From: Verrucomicrobiota bacterium
GTDB lineage: Bacteria; Verrucomicrobiota; Verrucomicrobiia; Limisphaerales; UBA9464
NCBI GenBank assembly: GCA_026397755.1
Contig: JAPLUF010000119.1
Span: forward strand, 1-41,221
Direction: 5' to 3'
Length of the DNA stretch: 41,221 nt
Positions 35,023 through 41,221 of the stretch are shown here, piece by piece. Below the pieces are notes generated by a model, which saw only the letters and a list, made by a program, of their open reading frames with translations, was not told the DNA's origin and did not search any database. Each line of letters begins with the position of its first letter. Position 1 is the stretch's first letter. Made by a program: the position numbers and the translations under genes.

Positions 35023-35586
35023 TCACCGCCCTGATTCCGACCAATCCCACAGCACCACATCCCAGGTCAGGCCTTCGTATTCGATGGCCTGGATGACCTC
35101 GAAACCCACCTTCTGGTGCGCCTTGAGCGAACGACGATTGGCCCGCGCGATGTCGGTGACCCCGCACGGATAGCGCTCCTCTAATGACGCACGAAAAAAG
35201 GCATATAACCGATCTACCAACCCCTGCCCTCGGTAGTCCTTGTCCACACAGAGTTGACCCACCACCACGTAATCCGTTTCGGCCATCAACGTTCCTCGAT
35301 AGAAGATCTGGTCGATTTCGTCGAACAACGCCGCGATGAATGGCAACCCCGCCCGCACCTCCCGGGTGACCACCAGCGCGTAACCCACCACCCGGCCGTC
35401 GTCCACGGCGATCACCGAGGGTCGCTGCACCTGCATTTGCCGCAGGTAGGCAAAATTGTATTCCGCGATTAAGAAACCCTGTTCCTCGGCTTCGGACTCG
35501 CTCAGACACCGCTTCAGATTGCGCCGTTGCAACGCGAGGATTCCCTCCAACTCCGACGCCTCCTGAGCAAGCTTGATGCTGACCAT
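35023..35586 (-). CDS. GNAT-family N-acetyltransferase
   Basis: GNAT enzymes transfer an acetyl group from acetyl-CoA to an amine. From ATG 35586 (MVSIKLAQEASELEG) this protein is 187 aa; the track ORF begins 21 codons earlier at a less likely site. The acetyl-CoA-binding motif A is visible as VGQLCVDKDYRGQGLVDRLY (Q/R-x-x-G-x-G/A type). ANRRSLKAHQKVGFEVI near the C-terminus matches motif B. The substrate is unknown. The last few codons are duplicated in the adjacent repeat region. The gene is divergent from the SGNH-like lipoprotein gene, with an 86-base gap. Confidence 0.85.
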   Translation of the reverse strand: MVSIKLAQEASELEGILALQRRNLKRCLSESEAEEQGFLIAEYNFAYLRQMQVQRPSVIAVDDGRVVGYALVVTREVRAGLPFIAALFDEIDQIFYRGTLMAETDYVVVGQLCVDKDYRGQGLVDRLYAFFRASLEERYPCGVTDIARANRRSLKAHQKVGFEVIQAIEYEGLTWDVVLWDWSESGR

Positions 35587-35672
35587 GGTTCGAATCCGTA
35601 TTGAGGCGGCAGTGTGCACGCCTATTGCAGCGATCTTGCACCGCCTCACACCCGCTGCCTAGCGTTTGGCCC

Positions 35673-36512
35673 ATGACGCTTCTACGGTCAGGATGGATGG
35701 GTGTTTTAATGTGGCTCCTGACCGGCTGCCATTCTCACAAACATCCCGTCACACCACCCGCCCCGACGCCTCCCATGCGACTCCTCTTCGTAGGCAATAG
35801 CCTGACCTACTACAACGGCGGCCTCGAAAATCACGTCCGTCTGCTGGCCGCATCCGCAACCCCTCCTCGCATTCTTGTGGCCGATCGTGCCACGCAAGGA
35901 GGTGCCACGCTTCGCATCCTCCACGGATTGCCCGCAGTGCATGAACGCATCCAGCAAGGACACTACGATCGAGTCATCCTGCAGGACGACATCCCGGAAC
36001 TCACCGAGCACAGCATCACTGCCTTCCAGGAATACGCCCGACGCTTCGATCAAGAAATTCGATCCCATGGCGGACGCTCGGTGCTCTTCATGGCCTGGCC
36101 CTACGAACGCCTCGGTTGGATCTCACTCGAGCAAATTGCTAATGCCCACAGAACTCTGGGAGTGGAACTGAATGCGCCTGTCGCACCGGTGGGATTGGCC
36201 TTCCATCGTTCGCTGGAAGCGCGCCCCCAACTCCCCATGCTGGGCAAGGATCGCGAGCACGAAACCGTGCACGGAACCTATTTGGCCGCCTGCGTCCACT
36301 ACGCGACCCTCTTTGGCGTTTCTCCAGAAGGACTGCCCTATCGACCCGACGGGGTGTCTGCGGACGAGGCCTCATTCCTGCAATCCATCGCCTGGCAGAC
36401 GGTCCAGGCTTGGTCTCGGGGACCGTCATCGCACCGCGCGCTCAGCCCCCCCAACGTCCCACATCACCCCAGGAAAATCGCCGGCCGCATCAACCGATCG
36501 CACCCTCGATGA
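35673..36512 (+). CDS. SGNH/GDSL-like hydrolase lipoprotein
   Basis: From ATG 35673 the protein is 279 aa. It begins with a lipoprotein signal (MTLLRSGWMGVLMWLLTGCHS; lipobox LLTGC), so it is likely membrane-anchored on the envelope side. A Pro-rich linker precedes RLLFVGNSLTYYNGG, which is SGNH block I with the catalytic Ser after GN. RVILQDD and the late VHGTYLAACVHYATLFG fit the later blocks, with the catalytic D-x-x-H replaced by a H-E-T-V-H type sequence, so activity is plausible but unproven. The last ~45 residues are Pro/His/Arg-rich and of low complexity. Its 3' end overlaps the end of the DUF1501 gene on the other strand by 23 bases. Confidence 0.75.
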   Translation: MTLLRSGWMGVLMWLLTGCHSHKHPVTPPAPTPPMRLLFVGNSLTYYNGGLENHVRLLAASATPPRILVADRATQGGATLRILHGLPAVHERIQQGHYDRVILQDDIPELTEHSITAFQEYARRFDQEIRSHGGRSVLFMAWPYERLGWISLEQIANAHRTLGVELNAPVAPVGLAFHRSLEARPQLPMLGKDREHETVHGTYLAACVHYATLFGVSPEGLPYRPDGVSADEASFLQSIAWQTVQAWSRGPSSHRALSPPNVPHHPRKIAGRINRSHPR

Positions 36513-37950
36513 GCTCTCCATGAACATCAGTGAGGCGATGATCTCGCCCGCCAGAGCGGAAGGTCAGGCGACGATGATCCACCCCCATCTGATGCAACAC
36601 GGTGGCATGGAGGTCATGCACTCGGCAGATCTTGTCCACTGACCGATAACCGAACTCGTCAGTAGCGCCGATAATGGTACCACCACGGATCCCGCCGCCG
36701 GCCATCCACACCGAGAATCCAAACGGATTGTGGTCGCGACCGTTGGATCCCTGGGCAAAGGGTGTCCGCCCAAATTCACCGGACCACACGAGCAAGGTTG
36801 AATCCAACAAACCGCGCCGCTTGAGATCCAAGATCAGCGCCGTGATGGGTTGATCGACCGCCCGGGCATTGGCTTCGTGACCGGCCTTCAGATCACCGTG
36901 CTGATCCCAGCGGTCACCGATGGTCCGAGGACAAGTGACCTCGATGAACCGGACGCCCCGTTCCACCAACCGGCGCGCCAGACAACATTCGCGGGCATAA
37001 ATCCGGGTCGGCTCGAACGGGCTGTCGAATCCGTAGAGCGCTTTTGTCTCAACACTCTCCCCATCGAGCGCCGCCAGTTCAGGAACTGCGGATTGCATGC
37101 GGTAGGCCAATTCGTGATTAGCAATCGCGCTCTCGATAGCCTCGGCCCCGGTGTCATGGGCGAAGGCCGAATCCAAGCGCCCGATGAGTTGACGCTTGCG
37201 TCGCTGAACCAACTCGGAATCCCGGGGAGTGGCGTCGGCGATGGCCTCACCCCGCGGACGCAAGATAGACCCCTGATGCCGCGCCGGCAGGAATCCGGCA
37301 GAAAAACAGTCCAGCCCGCCAGGGGGCACCAGCCCACCTTCCACGACGACAAAGCCGGGCAGGTTATCATTCGCACTGCCTAGGCCGTAGGACATCCAAG
37401 CTCCCATGGACGGACGCCCAGGAATCCCAGAGCCCGTGTGCAGGAAATAATTCGCGTTGGTGTGTTCACTGAACTCGCTGGTCATCGAGCGGACCACGCA
37501 CAATTCATCAGCCACCCGCCCGAGATTCGGAAACAGCTCCGAGATGGGAATGCCCGACTGCCCGTGTTGGCTAAACTTCCAAGGCGAGGCCAGCGTGTTG
37601 CCGTTGTTGTTGAATTGCGTGGGCGCCATCGCCATCGGAAACGGCTTTCCGTGGTAATCGGCCAAACGCGGCTTTGGATCGAAGGTGTCCATTTGCGACG
37701 GACCCCCGTCCTGATAGAGAAAGATCACACTGCGAGCCCGCGCCCGGGAATGGGTCGAAGCCAAGATCCCTGAATCACGCGGCGAGCTACTGGCGCCTTC
37801 CGACCCGGCACCCGACGCGGCGCCCGTTGGCCCGAACAAACCGGCCAACGCCAATAAACCAAACCCTCCGCTGGAAGCCGCTAGCAGGTCGCGGCGACTC
37901 ATGGGCGTGGAGTGAAACCGGCCGCAATGGTGAGTCCGGGGCGTGTTCAT
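36490..37950 (-). CDS. DUF1501 family protein, Tat-exported
   Basis: DUF1501 proteins belong to the alkaline phosphatase/sulfatase-like fold and are abundant in planctomycetes and verrucomicrobia. Their biochemical role is not established. This 486-aa protein has a Tat signal (TPMSRRDLLAASSGGFGLLALAGLF), the family phrase FLYQDGGPSQMDTFDPKP, then SEHTNANYFLHTG, LARRLVERGVRFIEV and SGEFGRTPFAQGSNGRDHNPFGFSVWMAGGG. The start overlaps the stop of the upstream PSD1 gene by 4 bases (ATGA), the usual paired arrangement in PVC genomes. The C-terminus overlaps the SGNH-like gene convergently. A periplasmic location is inferred from the Tat signal. Confidence 0.93.
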   Translation of the reverse strand: MNTPRTHHCGRFHSTPMSRRDLLAASSGGFGLLALAGLFGPTGAASGAGSEGASSSPRDSGILASTHSRARARSVIFLYQDGGPSQMDTFDPKPRLADYHGKPFPMAMAPTQFNNNGNTLASPWKFSQHGQSGIPISELFPNLGRVADELCVVRSMTSEFSEHTNANYFLHTGSGIPGRPSMGAWMSYGLGSANDNLPGFVVVEGGLVPPGGLDCFSAGFLPARHQGSILRPRGEAIADATPRDSELVQRRKRQLIGRLDSAFAHDTGAEAIESAIANHELAYRMQSAVPELAALDGESVETKALYGFDSPFEPTRIYARECCLARRLVERGVRFIEVTCPRTIGDRWDQHGDLKAGHEANARAVDQPITALILDLKRRGLLDSTLLVWSGEFGRTPFAQGSNGRDHNPFGFSVWMAGGGIRGGTIIGATDEFGYRSVDKICRVHDLHATVLHQMGVDHRRLTFRSGGRDHRLTDVHGELIEGAIG

Positions 37951-40787
37951 CGGAGGAAAACAAATTCTTTGGAGGCGAAGAGCGCGTGATTCAAAGCCGC
38001 ATAGGCCGACCGCTCACGAGCCAACGGCGACGTTTCTGACGTTGCGGACCGTTCAGATTCTAAGAACTCCAAGGCCATGCGAACTTCATCGGCTCGCGGC
38101 CACCGGGAGAAGGCTGAGAGCCAGAGCGTTTCGATGCGCGCTCGATCTAAATCGGCGGAAACGGTGCTGGTAGCAGTGCCCTCCGGGAGGAGTGTTTCTG
38201 CCCACCGCCGGGCCATCAGATGAACCAACTCACTATTCATCAGGGCCAGGGATTGTGCCGGCACATTAGAGGCATGGCGACGACCGCAAGTGGTGGCCGG
38301 GGACGGTTGGTCGAAGGCCTGCAAGAAGGGATCGAGAAAATTGCGCCGCGTCTCGAGGTACACACTGCGACGACGGGCCCCATCAATCGGCCCAGACTTC
38401 CCAGGTCGGCCGCGCCCTTGCATATGCTCGGTCAGGCGGGCCGGAACGCTGACACCACCCGCCGTGCGGTCGAGGGTGCCGGAGGCGGCCAACATCGCAT
38501 CCCGAATTTCCTCGGCATCGAGGCGTCGGACCGGCAGCGGCGACCAAACTTCGGCCGGGGTCTCGCCGGGATCGGCCGCAGACCGATAGGCATGGGAAAG
38601 AGCAATGTCCCGAATGATCTGCTTGAAGGTGTGGCCTCGACTCAACCGGGACGCCAGGTGGTCGAGCAATTCCGGGCTCCAAGGCGTGCCACCGAGTTGC
38701 CCGAAATCATCGGGTGTCTCAACGATGCCGCGCCCGAACATCTTGAGCCAAATTCGGTTGGCAGTGGTTCGCCACAAGAACGGGCGACGCGGATCGGTGA
38801 GTGCTGCCACCAAGGCCCGGCGACCACTGCCCACTACAGGTTCCTTGTCACGGGCACCCAGCAGAGACAATCGCGCCAGCGGAGCGGCCTCGCCCGGGCG
38901 GTGAGCCGCACCGCGGAGGTGAATTGGCTCGTCCAACGGACCTCCTTCATCGGCCACCAATGCGCGAATAGGCGGAGCGCAGGCGAGCAACGCATCCCGA
39001 GCCTCAACAACGCGCCGGCGCGCCTCGGCTAAGCCCGGAGCCGCTGCGTTCAGCCCGCTGGCCAAGCCGTCAGAATCCCACTGTTCGAAGGGGGGCGGCG
39101 TGGGCGCATCGCTCGCAAGAATCGTATCGACCTCGATCCAACCCGGGCCGTCATCCTGCACCTCGAAGTGAACGCGTTCCCCTGCATAGCGAGAGAAGTC
39201 GAACGTCTCGATTCGCCAAGCCATCTCGCGCGGGTCTTTTTGGGCCTCCACCCCTTCGACGCGCCCGAGGCGGCGACGGTATCCCTCGAAGAGCAGGCCC
39301 ACATGCTTATCGAGCCAGTAGTTGTCCACGACGGCACGGAAGGCGGCATCGCTACCCCGCAACCGGACGTGAAAATAGCGTTTCTGGATGGTGAAATCGG
39401 CCGAACGGGCACTGCCGGCCAGCGGCAATGCAAGGCGAGCACTGTCGAGAGTGCCCGTCTCCGCGACCCGAAGCTCCCCAGCCGTCGTGAGAGCCAACCG
39501 AGAACCCGAGGCATCAAACGCGTGTCCGCTGCGGGACCACCCCGCACCACCCTGAATCACGTCATCCAGCACCGTGACACCCACAGCCTGAGTGGCACGA
39601 GTTACTCCGGAGACACCGAACATTTGAGCCACCGCCTCCAAAGACTCCTGGGCCGCCAACGCGCGGCCCGAAGTCCGCGCATCGGCATCGAGGAACCCCT
39701 CAATGCGTCGCGTGTTCCGGGCCACGCCCGACAACGCATAAAAATCCCGGGTAGGAATGGGGTCAAACTTGTGGTCGTGACAACGGGCACAGGCGATCGA
39801 CAACCCAAAGAGACTCCGGCCCGCCACATCCACCGCCCCGGCCAATCGATCGGCTTCATCCTGACGGACATCGACAGGAGCATGGGTCGCAGGCCCGAGG
39901 AACCACCACGCCGTCCCAATAGGGGCAGCATTGGGAAGCCCCAAACCCGGCCGCGGCGGCAACAAGTCACCGGCCACCTGCTCGGCCACGAATCGAGCTA
40001 GCGGCAGATCGGCATTGAAGGCCTCGACCACGTAATCCCGATAGCGCCAGGCATAGGGAATATCGAAATCGAATTCATGGGCCATGGTCTCGGCAAAGCG
40101 GGCGAGGTCCAGCCAATGACGGCCCCAGCGCTCACCGAAGGCCGGGTCTGCCAGATATCGGTCCACCCAGCGCGCATAGTGTTCGGGAGTGGGATCGGCT
40201 AAAAAGATCCGCACCTCTTCCGTCGTCGGCGGCAACCCCCGCAAGTCATACGACAACCGACGGAGCAACGCCGCGTGATCGATGTCCCGCGCCGGAGCCG
40301 GCAACCGCGCCGCCTCGCGGTTGGCGAGAACGAAGGCGTCGATACCTCCCCAACACCACTGCCCATTACGAACAGAGGGCAAGCCAGGGTCTTGAAGAGC
40401 ACGGAACGCCCAGGGCTCAGCATAGCCAGCACCGGCGGCAATCCACTGCTCCAGAATTCGCACCTCGTTCGGGTTCAACGGTTCTCCCTTCGGCGGCATG
40501 CGTTCGTCTGGATCGGAATGCACCACCCGAGCCAGCATCGGGCTGGAAGACGGCTTACCTGGCACAATCGCCACCCCACCCGATTTCAGCGGACTCGTCG
40601 CACCCTCCACCGTATCCAAGCGCAACCCCGCCTTACGGGCCTCGGCGTCCGGGCCATGGCACGCGTAGCACTTAGCGGCCAAAATGGGACGCACCGAACG
40701 AGTGAAATCCGGCCCCAAAGCCATCACCTGACCGGTCCCCAGAATGAGTCCCCCAAGGGCAAGGACGGTGCTCAGCCAGCAACCCAT
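37947..40787 (-). CDS. PSD1-type protein: cytochrome c-like, DUF1549 and DUF1553 domains
   Basis: This large exported protein (946 aa from ATG 40787; a GTG at 40808 adds seven residues) has a signal peptide (MGCWLSTVLALGGLILGTGQVMA). A planctomycete-type cytochrome c domain follows with CYACHGPDAEARKAGLRLD, including a CxxCH haem motif and a later MPPKGEPL. DUF1549 follows (LRRLSYDLRGLPPT, FGERWGRHWLDLARFAE, CARCHDHKFDPIPTRDFY, which holds a second CxxCH). A sequence-variable middle is probably a carbohydrate-binding-like domain. DUF1553 is C-terminal (RRPFLWRTTANRIWLKMFGRGIVET, DAEEIRDAMLAASG). Paired DUF1501 is coupled downstream by a 4-base overlap. The role in PVC bacteria is thought to involve exported, possibly polysaccharide-linked, redox proteins; this is not shown. 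Confidence 0.93.
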   Translation of the reverse strand: MGCWLSTVLALGGLILGTGQVMALGPDFTRSVRPILAAKCYACHGPDAEARKAGLRLDTVEGATSPLKSGGVAIVPGKPSSSPMLARVVHSDPDERMPPKGEPLNPNEVRILEQWIAAGAGYAEPWAFRALQDPGLPSVRNGQWCWGGIDAFVLANREAARLPAPARDIDHAALLRRLSYDLRGLPPTTEEVRIFLADPTPEHYARWVDRYLADPAFGERWGRHWLDLARFAETMAHEFDFDIPYAWRYRDYVVEAFNADLPLARFVAEQVAGDLLPPRPGLGLPNAAPIGTAWWFLGPATHAPVDVRQDEADRLAGAVDVAGRSLFGLSIACARCHDHKFDPIPTRDFYALSGVARNTRRIEGFLDADARTSGRALAAQESLEAVAQMFGVSGVTRATQAVGVTVLDDVIQGGAGWSRSGHAFDASGSRLALTTAGELRVAETGTLDSARLALPLAGSARSADFTIQKRYFHVRLRGSDAAFRAVVDNYWLDKHVGLLFEGYRRRLGRVEGVEAQKDPREMAWRIETFDFSRYAGERVHFEVQDDGPGWIEVDTILASDAPTPPPFEQWDSDGLASGLNAAAPGLAEARRRVVEARDALLACAPPIRALVADEGGPLDEPIHLRGAAHRPGEAAPLARLSLLGARDKEPVVGSGRRALVAALTDPRRPFLWRTTANRIWLKMFGRGIVETPDDFGQLGGTPWSPELLDHLASRLSRGHTFKQIIRDIALSHAYRSAADPGETPAEVWSPLPVRRLDAEEIRDAMLAASGTLDRTAGGVSVPARLTEHMQGRGRPGKSGPIDGARRRSVYLETRRNFLDPFLQAFDQPSPATTCGRRHASNVPAQSLALMNSELVHLMARRWAETLLPEGTATSTVSADLDRARIETLWLSAFSRWPRADEVRMALEFLESERSATSETSPLARERSAYAALNHALFASKEFVFLR

Positions 40788-40939
40788 CGATGGAAAGACA
40801 GTGGACACCCAGAAACACTACCATCGAAGGCCCCCATTGGAAATGCCCATCATCCCCCAAACCCACCCCTAAAAGCAGCCGCCGCCGGACCAGGCCGAAA
40901 CGAACACTGAAGGTAAAACCCCTTCTCTCCTCGCGCATT

Positions 40940-40953
40940 CCTGCGAACGCAGG
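40940..40953. repeat. Inverted repeat CCTGCGAACGCAGG
   Basis: CCTGCG and CGCAGG flank AA. A related copy, CCTGCGAGCGCAGG, is at 41084-41097. Words of this type occur in REP-like intergenic elements of many bacteria. Confidence 0.6.
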
Positions 40954-40957
40954 CACA

Positions 40958-41036
40958 TCCCCAACGCCCCTTCTTCACCACCGCACACCCCGGGCGGCAG
41001 CGGGACCGGGCCGGAGCAAGCATTGGAAGCGATCAC
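40958..41036. repeat. First copy of a 79-bp direct repeat (period 185 bp)
   Basis: The 79 bases are identical to 41143-41221, 185 bases further right. The window ends exactly at the end of the second match, so the true repeat could be longer and there may be more copies. Confidence 0.95.
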
Positions 41037-41045
41037 CAAAACCCC

Positions 41046-41060
41046 TCGCGCACAGCGCGA
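41046..41060. repeat. Short hairpin TCGCGC-ACA-GCGCGA
   Basis: A 6-bp GC-rich stem with a 3-base loop, between the two copies of the 79-bp repeat. No role is evident. Confidence 0.4.
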
Positions 41061-41083
41061 AAGCAACCCCTCCCCCGAGCTTC

Positions 41084-41097
41084 CCTGCGAGCGCAGG
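41084..41097. repeat. Inverted repeat CCTGCGAGCGCAGG
   Basis: The second CCTGCG/CGCAGG palindrome in this region, differing at one centre base from the one at 40940-40953. Confidence 0.6.
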
Positions 41098-41142
41098 ACC
41101 GTTCCCGCAGAGCCCGTCACCGACAACCCACCTAAGAGCCCG

Positions 41143-41221
41143 TCCCCAACGCCCCTTCTTCACCACCGCACACCCCGGGCGGCAGCGGGACCGGGCCGGA
41201 GCAAGCATTGGAAGCGATCAC
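41143..41221. repeat. Second copy of the 79-bp direct repeat, cut by the window edge
   Basis: It is identical over its full visible length to 40958-41036. It begins TCCCCAACGCCCC and reaches the last base of the window, so its right boundary is unknown. Confidence 0.95.

Larger units (their letters stand above)
40788..41221. other. Non-coding region upstream of the PSD1 gene
   Basis: No supported gene was found in this 434-base stretch. The two minus-strand ORFs of the track here have no family features and consist largely of repeat sequence. It holds two inverted repeats and a 79-base direct repeat, listed separately. The PSD1 promoter should lie in its left part, but I could not identify it. 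Confidence 0.5.

Noticed and set aside
40869-41208. Two minus-strand ORFs in the repeat region
   Set aside because: They lie in a direct repeat, are short and Gly/Cys-rich with no motif, and one runs into the window edge.
1-41221. CRISPR array, prophage or transposase
   Set aside because: No regularly spaced repeats, integrase, transposase or phage structural motifs were seen. The repeats found do not have the spacing of a CRISPR array.
40788-41221. CCTGCG/CGCAGG palindromes as a transcription-factor operator
   Set aside because: There are only two copies and no regulator gene beside them. They fit a REP-like repeat better than an operator.

Overview
The window looks like a chromosomal piece of a Gram-negative, GC-rich bacterium of the Verrucomicrobiota (PVC superphylum). 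This is inferred from gene content: a DUF1549/DUF1553 cytochrome plus DUF1501 pair, a prepilin-like protein with a C-terminal H[14 protein letters not shown] tail, an OPT-family transporter, a CE15-like esterase, a LamG/Ig protein and a complete Tol-Pal set. No rRNA, tRNA, phage, transposase or CRISPR was recognised. Many starts lack a clear Shine-Dalgarno sequence and several are TTG or GTG.

Layout. (1) 157-4340, plus strand: serS and aceE (homodimeric pyruvate dehydrogenase E1), closed by a cluster of hairpins including a near-perfect bidirectional terminator. (2) 9421-4511, minus strand: a Tol-Pal operon, tolQ > zinc-ribbon protein > tolR > tolA/tonB > tolB > pal. The order is classical except for an extra gene between tolQ and tolR encoding a tail-anchored protein with twelve CxxC knuckles. 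It overlaps tolQ and lies 2 bases from tolR. (3) 13258-9599, minus: a large SWIM/SNF2 helicase. (4) 13414-16756, plus: an FtsX/MacB-type permease whose first ~27 codons are in another frame (one extra G). (5) 16773-20422: a small cysteine-rich protein, a MauE/DoxX-like membrane protein, a prepilin-like protein, and a translationally coupled GtrA plus PIG-V-like pair. (6) 20484-25937: rsuA, then a three-gene export operon (ABC exporter, HlyD-like adaptor, TolC-like channel) whose ABC protein has lost most nucleotide-binding residues. (7) 26035-34530: an ALDH-superfamily enzyme with CoA-acylating-like signatures, an OPT transporter, a Tat-exported alkaline phosphatase, a LamG/Ig surface protein and a CE15-like esterase. 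(8) 34531-35022: a non-coding stretch of short repeats, including a copy of the 3' end of the adjacent GNAT gene. (9) 35023-40787: GNAT acetyltransferase, SGNH-like lipoprotein, and the coupled PSD1/DUF1501 pair. (10) 40788-41221: non-coding, with inverted repeats and a 185-bp-period direct repeat cut by the window edge.

How the parts fit. Most of the window deals with the cell envelope: the Tol-Pal machine for outer-membrane constriction and integrity, a tripartite exporter, exported hydrolases that could release phosphate, acyl groups or glucuronoyl esters, and membrane glycosyl-transfer proteins. The strongest candidates for something undescribed are the zinc-ribbon protein inside the Tol operon and the exporter built around a degenerate ABC protein.
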